Assembly (NCBI RefSeq): GCF_000613445.1
Contig: NZ_BAIZ01000027.1
Coordinates: 1-45,460, forward strand
Reading direction: 5' to 3'
Length of the DNA stretch: 45,460 bases
From: Hoylesella shahii DSM 15611 = JCM 12083
GTDB taxonomy: Bacteria; Bacteroidota; Bacteroidia; Bacteroidales; Bacteroidaceae
Shown here: piece after piece, positions 19,101-26,154 of the stretch
How the letters are laid out: every line of letters starts with the position of its first letter
Position numbering within the stretch: the stretch's first letter is position 1
Program-made: the position numbers and the translations under genes
The notes under the pieces: model-generated
The model's input: only the letters and a program-made list of their open reading frames with translations
Databases searched by the model: none
What the model was told of the DNA's origin: nothing

Positions 19101-19543
19101 ACGGTGGCTCCCACCAATGTTTCTTTTGTTGAAGCATCAGTAACCACGCCTTCGATATGCAGCATATCTTTGGCATCCGCATCCTTTGTGTACGACGAGA
19201 TAATGATTTGTCTTCCTGTCTCGTAACGAATTAGCACATTTTGGTCGCCAATAAGTTCTCCCAAAACCTTATCTAGGGGAACATCCTTAACATTCAATGT
19301 GGTTGGTTTAGCAATGCCCACGAGTGCCACTTCTTGAAATTCAATGGTGGCATTGGCCTGCTTAGCCACTTTCTTGAGCACCGTTCCCAAGGGTTCGTTA
19401 CTCACGCGCAGGGTCACAGGCGTATTCTTCCAGTCGTCTAGGCTTTGTGTTTGAGCCTTCGCACCGGTTACATACAGCAGCATAGCACCTATCACACAGA
19501 GCCATGCAAGCGCGATTTGATAGTAGTTTACATTTCTTTTCAT
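16175..19543 (-). CDS. SusC/RagA-family TonB-dependent outer membrane transporter with STN domain
   Basis: A 1122-residue transporter. Residues 1-30 are a signal peptide and about 40-115 an STN domain (VTLRVSNEPLGTVLKKVAKQ, TLNVKDVPLDKVLGELI). A carboxypeptidase-regulatory-like beta domain (about 127-210: IEGVVTDASTKETLVGATVV, DVNGKFSLQVP) and a TonB-box-like MMEEVVVTG follow. The plug contains VLDGFIVSMSRI and DAAATAIYGSRASNGVVVIETK. The remainder is a beta-barrel ending in an aromatic-rich strand (SYSLSCSIIFK). It imports an unknown ligand, energised by TonB, in complex with the SusD protein encoded next. An STN domain often signals to a FecR-type anti-sigma factor, but no such gene is in the window. 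Confidence 0.93.
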   Translation of the reverse strand: MKRNVNYYQIALAWLCVIGAMLLYVTGAKAQTQSLDDWKNTPVTLRVSNEPLGTVLKKVAKQANATIEFQEVALVGIAKPTTLNVKDVPLDKVLGELIGDQNVLIRYETGRQIIISSYTKDADAKDMLHIEGVVTDASTKETLVGATVVLTDGTKNGGVKGSITDVNGKFSLQVPRKASIKVSYMGYESVSMQITRPNQNMKIALKPDGQMMEEVVVTGLSKRSKSSFTGNYVSVKGDELRKLNPNNILKSLQFYDPSFKVIENNSRGSDPNAQPEFLIRGDQNLGSTASLNSMDLLLDNVSSRPNTPLFVLDGFIVSMSRILQLDPERIENVTILKDAAATAIYGSRASNGVVVIETKVAPDGVLSVSYNGGVTVQAPDLTDYKLMNASEKLQMEWDAGVYSPTNDKSMNRYNQLLRNVLAGVDTYWLSKPLRTAVTHRHSLSAAGGTEVFRYSLDLNAAFNPGVMKGSEQNTKSLNFSMTYRKENVMVGASINLSESGGHNSPYGSFSEYTRVNPYYRPTNEFGEYLQQLDNHTGAGSVPIANPLYNANVGIKDLTSNTNITASLNLEYRLLKNLRLTENLSYMRGMARTENFLPAAHTSFITELDKTLRGRYTKNTGEMTSWSSNLGLNWNMSLRKHLFSVFGNWTLSEDRSNYVNLSAVGYPDPHMDDFIFGNKMTTSPSGSESIARSMGFITQLSYSYDNRYSVDVNVSSEITSRYADHNLTPFWSVGLRWNAYREKWLEGRVSNLVFRATYGVTGAQNSSPADAIEYYTFSQTMRPYASFSTLGAVLSRLNNPDIKWTKTDNLSLGFDVGVWKNRINLSFNYYDNISRQLLTNYDLAPSTGFESQYINAGELQNRGFDATLNVIALQNIRKQFYWTVAMGMNHNRNKIRKISDYLRKMNEEQLKSKSAPLPVYQEGKSTTTYYAVRSLGIDPMTGNEVFLTRNGEKTFNWNSADKVPVGDTTPKINGTISSSVNWRDLSCTLGFVYRWGGIVYNQTLVDKIENSNIAYNLDRRAAQDRWHNPGDVTMYKRIDLNGSQTPASDRFIMKDNELRLASINVGYRFKQADYKLLSRLNIDVLSLNFTTNDLLRLSTVKMERGLGYPFSRSYSLSCSIIFK

Positions 19544-19697
19544 CGATAAGCAAGATTAGTTTATGATGTGTTTCGGAGTCGGTATATCTGTTTACAACCA
19601 TTTTGGCTAAGGTGAAAGGACACAATCCATTGGCCTTTAAGCCTCTTTACACCCTCTCACACCAGCCGTTTAGGTTGCATGTTTGAAGCAAATTGGT

Positions 19698-20678
19698 TTA
19701 TTCCATCAGCTTTTCAAGAATGTCAAGATACTCTTTATTCTTGTTATACTTAGCCTTATATTCGGCAAATAGAGGTTTGGCGCGCTCCAGTTCTTTTCCG
19801 TTACGCACAAAGCTAACGAGCAATTGGTAGAGCACGGCATCGCGTTGTTCACCTTGATAGAAGGCTGCCAATTCCTTAAACATGTCTTCCAGTTGTTGTG
19901 GCATGGTGTAAGTGGCGTGCTTTGCGTTGGCCTTCTTCTCGTTTTCGTAGAAACAATAGCGCATCAAGAAACTTACATAATCGGGGTTGCACAATGCACC
20001 AACGCTCGAACGAAGCTTCACTCCGTCCATCAGTTTCCAATAATCGCCAATGCCTTGGTCTTTAATTGGCGTCTTTCTTGTGTCCGCATACATCGGTGGA
20101 TATTCCATAAACGATACGTATGCAGCTGCTTCAGTGTTGGCAAGGATATAATCGGCTGCCACATCACTAAGCTGCGCCTTTTCTTTTGCCACCATTTCCT
20201 GAACCTTTGCAAGTAATGTTCGCGAATCGTCTATGCGTTGTTGGGGCTTCACATCCACCACCACACAAGCCAGCAACTGACCCTTATAGCGCATTTGTCG
20301 CTTCATGTCGTCTATGCCATTCATCAAACGATTTGCGGTTACGGCCTTAGCTGTTCCGCTAAACACCACTTCCGAAGGGCGTTTTCCATCATAACGCACC
20401 ACGGCATGCACACTGTCACCTGGCAGCATAAACACATTTACTTGCCCATTAATGAGCATGCACACCGGACTTTTGCTCTCAAACGAGTAGAGATGTTCGT
20501 CGCCTGGATTGGTATGAAACTCTGAGTTGAAGAATGGCGACTGCAAGCAGTCAAAGTAAACCATTTCTCTTTTGTAACCATACACCTCTGCACTTAGTGT
20601 TGTCTTTTTCTGGGCGAAGCCGCTTAAGGTAAAAGCGAGGAGCGTTCCCAATAGAAGTTTTCTTTTGTTTACTGTCAT
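19698..20678 (-). CDS. Secreted DUF4369-like protein without a thioredoxin domain
   Basis: A 326-residue secreted protein at the head of the SusC/D operon (154 bp before SusC). The signal peptide ends near SGFAQ (about residue 22). The N-terminal part (about 25-115) resembles the DUF4369 beta domain of the downstream TlpA proteins (VFMLPGDSVHAVVRYDGKRPSEVVFSG). The rest (about 115-326) is helical, like the linker found before TlpA domains, but the chain ends without a thioredoxin domain and no CxxC is present. It may be a truncated relative of the TlpA proteins that kept a binding role. Membership of DUF4369 is by resemblance only. Confidence 0.6.
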   Translation of the reverse strand: MTVNKRKLLLGTLLAFTLSGFAQKKTTLSAEVYGYKREMVYFDCLQSPFFNSEFHTNPGDEHLYSFESKSPVCMLINGQVNVFMLPGDSVHAVVRYDGKRPSEVVFSGTAKAVTANRLMNGIDDMKRQMRYKGQLLACVVVDVKPQQRIDDSRTLLAKVQEMVAKEKAQLSDVAADYILANTEAAAYVSFMEYPPMYADTRKTPIKDQGIGDYWKLMDGVKLRSSVGALCNPDYVSFLMRYCFYENEKKANAKHATYTMPQQLEDMFKELAAFYQGEQRDAVLYQLLVSFVRNGKELERAKPLFAEYKAKYNKNKEYLDILEKLME

Positions 20679-21177
20679 TTGGTTGTTAAAAAGCGGTTAG
20701 AAACATTAATTCTTTAAGGTTGTTGAATGCCACAAATACCACTATTAAAAGCATTGGAAGGCAAACAAACACCTCGTCTTCTTTCTTTACTTGCGTGTAA
20801 AATTAGTAACCTTATCTCATACGCGCATTAACTTTTTAGTTAAAAAACGATAAACAAAATGCATTTTATTGCACTAGTTATTCAAAAACAAGCACTTCCA
20901 AGCCTGCATATTATTTGCAAATATATTGACACACATCACTTTCCAATAATATGTGATACTTCTTTTTGTCGTTATTATCGAGAGGTATTACCAACCAGAA
21001 TAACGCCTATTTTGATTACATCTCAAGCACCATCGTCACCTCTTACCAACTTATCCCCGCTCAAAGATGCCTAAACCATCTTCTTTGCTTAAGGCTTATC
21101 ACACTAAAAAACACGCACGCGCGTTTTGTGAACTGGCATAAAAAGGCTACTTTTGCAATAAAGAAAACGTAAACAAC
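20679..21177. other. Divergent intergenic region
   Basis: A 499-base gap between the SusC/D operon (minus) and yraN (plus). The yraN promoter at 21124-21155 is clear. For the minus strand I find no exact TAnnTTTG box near 20679-20900. The region is A+T-rich and I see no conserved ORF or RNA gene. Confidence 0.5.
21124..21155 (+). promoter_or_regulatory. Strong Bacteroidetes promoter of yraN-birA
   Basis: TTTTG (21124-21128), 19 bases, then TACTTTTG (21148-21155) followed by CA. This is a full match to the TTTG-N19-TAnnTTTG consensus, with predicted start near 21162, about 16 nt before the yraN ATG. Confidence 0.75.
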
Positions 21178-21552
21178 ATGGCAAAGCACAACGAACTGGG
21201 AAAATGGGGCGAGGATTTCGCTGCCGAATACCTCAAAGAACAGGGGTATGTTATTCGCGACCGCGATTGGCATTGTGGCAAAAGAGATATCGACCTGGTG
21301 GCTATTTCGGCCGACCTTACCACCATTGTGTTTGTTGAGGTGAAGACAAGAACCTCTGATGAGGTGTCCGAACCGGCCGATGCTGTGAACAAACAGAAGA
21401 TAAGAAACCTGGGGATTGCCGCTAACAACTACATCAAACAGTTTAATGTGGTGGAACAGGTGCGATTTGATGTGGTTACAATTGTTGGTTCCAATCAACA
21501 AAATGCTAAGCTTGAACACATCGAAGACGCTTTTAACCCCTTGCTTGTTTAG
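21178..21552 (+). CDS. yraN: YraN/UPF0102 family nuclease-like protein
   Basis: A 124-residue cytoplasmic protein of the UPF0102 family. It has the endonuclease-like (PD-(D/E)XK) core: GKWGEDFAAEYLKEQGYVI at the N-terminus, then KRDIDLVA with the acidic residue of the motif, and VFVEVKTRTSDEVSEP with the ExK motif. The family is predicted to resemble Holliday junction resolvases, but its role is not established. It begins just after a strong promoter and ends 2 bp before birA, so the two are almost certainly co-transcribed. Confidence 0.92.
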   Translation: MAKHNELGKWGEDFAAEYLKEQGYVIRDRDWHCGKRDIDLVAISADLTTIVFVEVKTRTSDEVSEPADAVNKQKIRNLGIAANNYIKQFNVVEQVRFDVVTIVGSNQQNAKLEHIEDAFNPLLV

Positions 21553-21554
21553 GC

Positions 21555-22310
21555 ATGAAGATTAGACATATACATTTGGAAGAGACCAACTCGACCAACG
21601 ATTATATTAAAACGCTTGCCCTAGAACAGGGCGAAATGGTGGTGGTGAGCACCGATTGGCAAACATCTGGTCGCGGACAGGGCACTAACTGCTGGGAAAG
21701 CGAACGCGCACAAAACTTGCTTTTTAGTGTGATGGCCCAACCGTTGTGCGTCTCGGTACAACAACAATTTGTACTTTCCATGGCTGGTGCATTGGCCATT
21801 AAGGAAGTACTCGACCAGTTTTCGCCCTACTTCTCTATCAAATGGCCGAACGACATTTATTGGCACGACCGCAAAATTAGTGGCACACTCATCGAAACGA
21901 GTCTTGCGCGGGGCCAAATCAGTCGTTTTGTATATGGCATCGGGCTTAACGTCAATCAGCAACGCTTTTTAAGCGATGCACCTAACCCTGTGTCTTTGGT
22001 GCAGATAACAGGCCAACCTCTCTCGCCAATGCTGCTCCTTAATTGTATTGTGCAAAGCTTTCTGCAACAATTGCAGCTGGTTCAGGAAGGTAAAACGCCA
22101 CTCATCACCGCTCGCTACAATGCATCTTTGTTTCGGTCGGCGGGCTTTCATCTCTATAGCGATGAGCAAGGACTATTTGAAGCCGAAGTGGTTGGCGTGG
22201 AAACAAATGGGTTAATAACGCTTCGCGACAAACAAAAACAACTGCGAACTTACACCCAACCGCATGCCACCAATAGCCCAACTGCCAACAAACTGCGCTT
22301 CGTGCTCTAA
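21555..22310 (+). CDS. birA: Biotin--[acetyl-CoA-carboxylase] ligase
   Basis: Attaches biotin, via biotinyl-5'-AMP, to the lysine of biotin carboxyl carrier domains. 251 residues, a group I enzyme without the DNA-binding repressor domain. Motifs are HLEETNSTNDYIK near the start, the ATP/biotin loop TSGRGQGTNCWES, the catalytic-lysine region IKWPNDIYWHDRKISGTLIE, and YGIGLNVNQ. The C-terminal SH3-like domain (about 205-251) ends in a Thr/Asn/Ala-rich stretch. The usual GRGQRGN appears here as GRGQGTN, a mild deviation in the loop that closes over the adenylate. It follows yraN by 2 bp. Confidence 0.92.
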   Translation: MKIRHIHLEETNSTNDYIKTLALEQGEMVVVSTDWQTSGRGQGTNCWESERAQNLLFSVMAQPLCVSVQQQFVLSMAGALAIKEVLDQFSPYFSIKWPNDIYWHDRKISGTLIETSLARGQISRFVYGIGLNVNQQRFLSDAPNPVSLVQITGQPLSPMLLLNCIVQSFLQQLQLVQEGKTPLITARYNASLFRSAGFHLYSDEQGLFEAEVVGVETNGLITLRDKQKQLRTYTQPHATNSPTANKLRFVL

Positions 22311-22381
22311 CACGAAACATCAAAACGGCGCACACCACACATTATTATATATAGCAACAAACCAATAACATATTATAAACT

Positions 22382-23086
22382 ATGTACAAGAGAATTTTAT
22401 TAAAGCTTAGTGGCGAGAGTTTGATGGGCTCTCAAAGCCATGGTATCGACCCACAACGTTTGCAAGAATATGCCCAACAAATTAAGGCGGTGCACGAAAT
22501 GGGCGTGCAAATTGGTATCGTTATCGGTGGTGGTAACTTCTTTCGCGGACTCAGTGGCGCGCAAAAAGGCTTCGACCGAGTGAAGGGCGACCAAATGGGT
22601 ATGTGCGCAACGGTGATGAACTCGCTGGCCTTGAGCTCGGCTCTTGAAGCCATTGGCGTTAAAACCAAGGTGCTCACAGCCATCCGCATGGAGCCTATCG
22701 GCGAGTTTTATAGCAAATGGAAGGCCATCGAAAGCATGGAAGCTGGCCACGTTTGCATCTTCTCGGCAGGCACTGGGTCGCCTTATTTCACCACCGACAC
22801 TGGTAGTTCGCTGCGGGGTATCGAAATAGAAGCCGACGTAATGCTCAAGGGTACGCGCGTGGATGGTATCTATACTGCCGACCCAGAGAAAGACTCAACG
22901 GCCACTAAGTTTACCGACATAACCTACGACGAGATTTATACACGTGGATTGAAGGTTATGGATCTCACCGCAACAACAATGTGTAAAGAGAACAACCTCC
23001 CCATCTATGTCTTTAATATGGATGTTGTGGGTAATCTCGAACGCGTTATGCGCGGCGAAAATATAGGCACATTGGTGCATAATTAA
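22382..23086 (+). CDS. pyrH: UMP kinase
   Basis: Phosphorylates UMP to UDP with ATP in pyrimidine nucleotide synthesis; cytoplasmic, hexameric, amino-acid kinase family. 234 residues, normal size. Motifs are RILLKLSGESLMG at the N-terminus, IGIVIGGGNFFRG (phosphate-binding Gly-rich loop), DQMGMCATVMNSLAL, FSAGTGSPYFTTDTGSSLRGIEIEAD, LKGTRVDGIYTADPEKD and PIYVFNMD near the end. It lies 71 bp after birA and is followed by a long octamer-periodic tract. Confidence 0.96.
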   Translation: MYKRILLKLSGESLMGSQSHGIDPQRLQEYAQQIKAVHEMGVQIGIVIGGGNFFRGLSGAQKGFDRVKGDQMGMCATVMNSLALSSALEAIGVKTKVLTAIRMEPIGEFYSKWKAIESMEAGHVCIFSAGTGSPYFTTDTGSSLRGIEIEADVMLKGTRVDGIYTADPEKDSTATKFTDITYDEIYTRGLKVMDLTATTMCKENNLPIYVFNMDVVGNLERVMRGENIGTLVHN

Positions 23087-23092
23087 GATTGA

Positions 23093-23253
23093 AGATTATG
23101 AGGTTATGAGGTTATGAGGTTATAAGTTGATGAGTTGATGAGTTGATGAGTTGATGAGTTGATGAATTGATGAATTGATGAGTTGATGAGTTGATGAGTT
23201 GATGAATTGATGAGTTGATGAATTGATGAATTGATAAGTTGATGAGTTGATGA
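23093..23253 (+). repeat. Octamer-periodic tract after pyrH
   Basis: About 20 direct 8-bp units, beginning AGGTTATG (three) and passing into AGTTGATG or AATTGATG (sixteen). It starts 7 bases after the pyrH stop codon. A tract of opposite polarity (AACCTCAT, CTCCATAA) follows at about 23315-23372, so transcripts could fold back. Open frames across it read as repetitive Ile-Asn-Ser-Ser-Thr-His-Gln-Leu and are not genes. Confidence 0.9.
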
Positions 23254-23314
23254 GTGAACGACTGAACAAGTTGATGCAACCATCTTTTGTTCAATTGTCT
23301 TCAACCGCAAAACA

Positions 23315-23372
23315 CTTATAACCTCAAAACCTCATAGCTTATTGACTCAACTCCATAACTCCATAACTCCTT
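23315..23372 (-). repeat. Reverse-polarity octamer tract before rmuC
   Basis: Units such as TAACCTCA, AAACCTCA and CTCCATAA repeat with period 8. They are the complement of the AGGTTATG-type units after pyrH, giving a loose inverted repeat with 23093-23124. Confidence 0.6.
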
Positions 23373-23383
23373 AAAAATTCCCC

Positions 23384-24682
23384 ATGGAAATAGTTTTTGC
23401 ACTTATCATCATCGTGGCCGTTGCCATTGGCTTTGTGCTCTTTAACAACACAAAGGCGGGATACGAACGGCAGATTGGCGAACTGAAAAAGCAATTGGAA
23501 ACCGAACGCGAATATACTAAACGCATGCTCGACCAAGCTGACGCCAACCTGCAACGCGCTAACCAAAACCTTGAAAGAGAACGCCAACACGCCGAACAAA
23601 TGCGAAAAGAAAGCGACCTGCGATGGGAAGAAAAACTGGATAGCCTTAAAAACAACATGCAAAACACTGCGGCTAAAGAACTGGCCGCTAAACAAGAGGA
23701 ACTGCAACGAACCAACCGCATGCAGATGGACGACTTGCTTAAACCTATTAAGGAACAATTCAACGACTTTAAACGGGCTGTAGACGAGAGCAAAACGCAA
23801 AACGAGGTGAACAAAACCGAATTGCAAAAAGCGTTCGAAAGCACAATGAAGCTGTTTCAACAGCAGCAACAACAAACAGTGGATAGCTTAAAACTACAAA
23901 CTGAACGTATTGGTGAAGATGCGGCTAACCTCTCGCGAGCATTGAAGGGCGAAAGCAAAACGCAAGGAGACTGGGGGGAGATGGTGCTCGAAACACTTTT
24001 AGAGAATAGCGGATTGCAACGCGATGAAGAATTCTTTGTGCAAGAAACGGTGAAAAGCGAAGATGGCGCATCGTTTCGCCCTGATGTGGTGGTGAAATTT
24101 CCCGAAGGGCGCTCGGTGGTTATCGACTCGAAGGTGTCGTTAAAGGCTTATGCTGATGCTGTTGCTGCCGAAGACGAACGCGAACGCGACCAACTTTTGG
24201 CCGAACATGCCAAAAGTGTGCGCCGACATGTCGACGAGCTATCGGCTAAAAGCTACGACAAACTGGTGAAAGATGCTATTGGCTTCGTGCTGATGTTTGT
24301 GCCAAACGAAAACAGTTACATCGCGGCCATGAAGCAACAACCCGACTTGAGTCGATATGCTTACCAAAAACGCATCATCATTATTTCGCCAAGCAACTTG
24401 CTCATGGCGCTTCAGCTGGCATATAACCTGTGGCAATACGACAGGCAAAGCAAAAACGTGGAGAAAATTGTGAAGACTGCAGCCGACTTATATGATAAGG
24501 TGGCGGGCTTTGCCGAGACTTTCACCGACCTTGAAGCACAATTGCAACGCCTTGCCCGCAACTTCGAGCAGGCTCGCGGCCAACTTTTCGATGGTAAAGG
24601 CAATGTGCTTAAACGCATTGAGGGACTTCGCGCACTGGGCGTTACTCCTAAAAAACGAATTAAAGGATTAGAAGAGGAGTAA
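23384..24682 (+). CDS. rmuC: RmuC-family protein
   Basis: A 432-residue protein of the RmuC family, linked in E. coli to limiting rearrangement at inverted repeats; a nuclease-like fold is predicted. Residues 1-20 form a membrane anchor (IVFALIIIVAVAIGFVLF). Residues about 25-190 are a long coiled coil rich in Glu, Lys and Gln. Residues 190-400 are the RmuC domain (KTQGDWGEMVLETLLENSGL, FRPDVVVKFPEGRSVVIDSKVSLKAY with the Asp...Asp-Ser-Lys motif, and MFVPNENSYIAAM). It stands alone between two octamer-repeat tracts. Confidence 0.93.
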   Translation: MEIVFALIIIVAVAIGFVLFNNTKAGYERQIGELKKQLETEREYTKRMLDQADANLQRANQNLERERQHAEQMRKESDLRWEEKLDSLKNNMQNTAAKELAAKQEELQRTNRMQMDDLLKPIKEQFNDFKRAVDESKTQNEVNKTELQKAFESTMKLFQQQQQQTVDSLKLQTERIGEDAANLSRALKGESKTQGDWGEMVLETLLENSGLQRDEEFFVQETVKSEDGASFRPDVVVKFPEGRSVVIDSKVSLKAYADAVAAEDERERDQLLAEHAKSVRRHVDELSAKSYDKLVKDAIGFVLMFVPNENSYIAAMKQQPDLSRYAYQKRIIIISPSNLLMALQLAYNLWQYDRQSKNVEKIVKTAADLYDKVAGFAETFTDLEAQLQRLARNFEQARGQLFDGKGNVLKRIEGLRALGVTPKKRIKGLEEE

Positions 24683-24692
24683 ACAGCTTGTA

Positions 24693-24848
24693 AGTTCGTG
24701 AGTTTGTGAGTTTATAAGTTTATAAGTTTAGGAGCTTATAAATCTGCGAGCTGATGAGTTTGTGAGTTTATAAGTTTAGGAACTTATAAATCTGCGAGCT
24801 GATGAGTTTGTGAGTTTATAAGTTGATGAGTTGATGACTTTACGAGTT
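24693..24848 (+). repeat. Octamer-periodic tract after rmuC with 48-bp higher-order repeat
   Basis: Nineteen 8-bp units of the type AGTTTGTG, AGTTTATA, AGTTTAGG, AATCTGCG, AGCTGATG and AGTTGATG. Six units (48 bp) recur as a block almost exactly twice, showing duplication of a multi-unit segment. It begins about 10 bases after the rmuC stop. Confidence 0.85.
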
Positions 24849-24871
24849 AACTTTGTGTTAAGCGAAGCCAT

Positions 24872-24953
24872 TTTTCACCTTTTCAGCCTTTCACCTTTTC
24901 AGCCTTTCACCCTTTCACCTTTAAAAGCCTTTTCACCCTTTCATTTTTTCACC
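24872..24953 (-). repeat. Octamer tract overlapping the lipA stop codon
   Basis: About ten 8-bp units of the type TTTTCACC, TTTTCAGC and CTTTCACC (plus strand), with one 2-base slip at 24928. The last unit contains the complement of the lipA stop codon, so the tract directly abuts and slightly overlaps the end of lipA. Confidence 0.75.
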
Positions 24954-25854
24954 TATTATCTTTCCCCTCCAACTTCTTTTTTCGCACCAACATACTAATA
25001 AACGACTGCTCGGCCATGTACGAAGAGCGCACCAGAGGAGCACTTTCAGCGTTGTCGTAACCAATGCGCACAGCTGTTCGTTTATATTCTAAAAAGATAT
25101 CGGGATGAACATATTCCACCACATCCAGTTGTTTATCGCTCGGTTGAAGATACTGTCCAATAGTAATCATGCGGCATCCCACATCATAAACCTCCTGCAA
25201 AAGGGCCTTCACTTCCTCTTGTGTTTCGCCCAATCCCACCATTATTCCAGTTTTGGTAATAAACCCACGCTCTGCTATCTCGCGCAAAGTACCCATGCTA
25301 TTACGATAAGTGGCACGATGGCGAACGCTTGGTGTGAGCCGTTCAACCGTCTCTAAGTTATGTGCAACGATGTCTGGACCAGCCTCCAACACTGTTTCCA
25401 ACTCCTCACCTCGATAATCAGGGATGAGCACTTCTATAATCATATCAGGGCAAAACTCTCGTATTCTGCGTATAGTTTCAGCCCAATGTGCCGCCCCTTT
25501 ATCGGGTAAGTCGTCGCGGTCTACCGATGTTATCACGCAATGCCGCAGTTCCATAGCCTTCACGCTACGTGCAATTTTCAACGGTTCGTGAGGGTCGGGG
25601 GGCAAAGGATGGCCCGTTTGAGTGGCACAAAAGCGGCAAGCACGCGTGCAACGGTCACCCAATATCATAAAGGTGGCCGTTCCGCTCTTCCAGCAATGCC
25701 CTTTATTAGGACATTTACCACTACTACATATTGTGTGCAAACCGTTCTCTTCGAGCGTTTTTTCTACAAATCCGTATTTCTCTCCACCCTCAATTGTGGT
25801 GTAAAGCCATTTTGGTTTTCTAAGATAAGGTTTGCGTTTAGATTGTTCTTCCAT
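24949..25854 (-). CDS. lipA: Lipoyl synthase
   Basis: Radical-SAM enzyme that inserts two sulfurs into protein-bound octanoate to make the lipoyl cofactor. The start was chosen at MEEQSKRKPYLRKPKWL, giving 301 residues; 23 upstream in-frame codons do not resemble the family. The auxiliary cluster cysteines are in CSSGKCPNKGHC, the radical-SAM CxxxCxxC is CTRACRFC, and the C-terminal RSSY (LVRSSYMAEQ) supplies the serine ligand. Also seen are TFMILGDRCTR, DIVAHNLETV and TKTGIMVGLGE. A promoter (TTTTG-N18-TATCTTTG) lies upstream. It is monocistronic here. Confidence 0.96.
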   Translation of the reverse strand: MEEQSKRKPYLRKPKWLYTTIEGGEKYGFVEKTLEENGLHTICSSGKCPNKGHCWKSGTATFMILGDRCTRACRFCATQTGHPLPPDPHEPLKIARSVKAMELRHCVITSVDRDDLPDKGAAHWAETIRRIREFCPDMIIEVLIPDYRGEELETVLEAGPDIVAHNLETVERLTPSVRHRATYRNSMGTLREIAERGFITKTGIMVGLGETQEEVKALLQEVYDVGCRMITIGQYLQPSDKQLDVVEYVHPDIFLEYKRTAVRIGYDNAESAPLVRSSYMAEQSFISMLVRKKKLEGKDNR

Positions 25855-25931
25855 TGTATGCGCAATTAGGCTATTGTTAATGATGAGCAGGGCGCGCCAT
25901 GTACAACGCACATGTGGTGCCAACTGCGGCG

Positions 25932-25962
25932 CAAAGATAAAGTTTTTCGCGTGAAAGCAAAA
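25932..25962 (-). promoter_or_regulatory. Promoter of lipA
   Basis: On the minus strand TTTTG (25958-25962), 18 bases, then TATCTTTG (25932-25939) matches TTTG and TAnnTTTG. It lies about 78 nt before the lipA start. Confidence 0.55.
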
Positions 25963-26154
25963 GACAAAAGGAAAGATTTTTAACTACATTAATGCCATTT
26001 CAAACCTTTACCGCTACCAACCTGCTGTTTAACATCCATATCACTCCATCGCGCTGCATGCTATATCAGCGCTAAACATTAGCGAAGCACTGCTCTTCTT
26101 TCGCCTTTGGGTTGACTCTTGCATTGCTATACTCCACCCTCGGCAAGCCCTCGC

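Noticed and set aside
23104..23310. Minus-strand open frames of about 60-70 codons rich in Ile-Asn-Ser-Ser-Thr-His-Gln-Leu
   Set aside because: They are translations of the 8-bp tandem repeat; an octamer repeat without stops is open in several frames and shows no independent coding signal.
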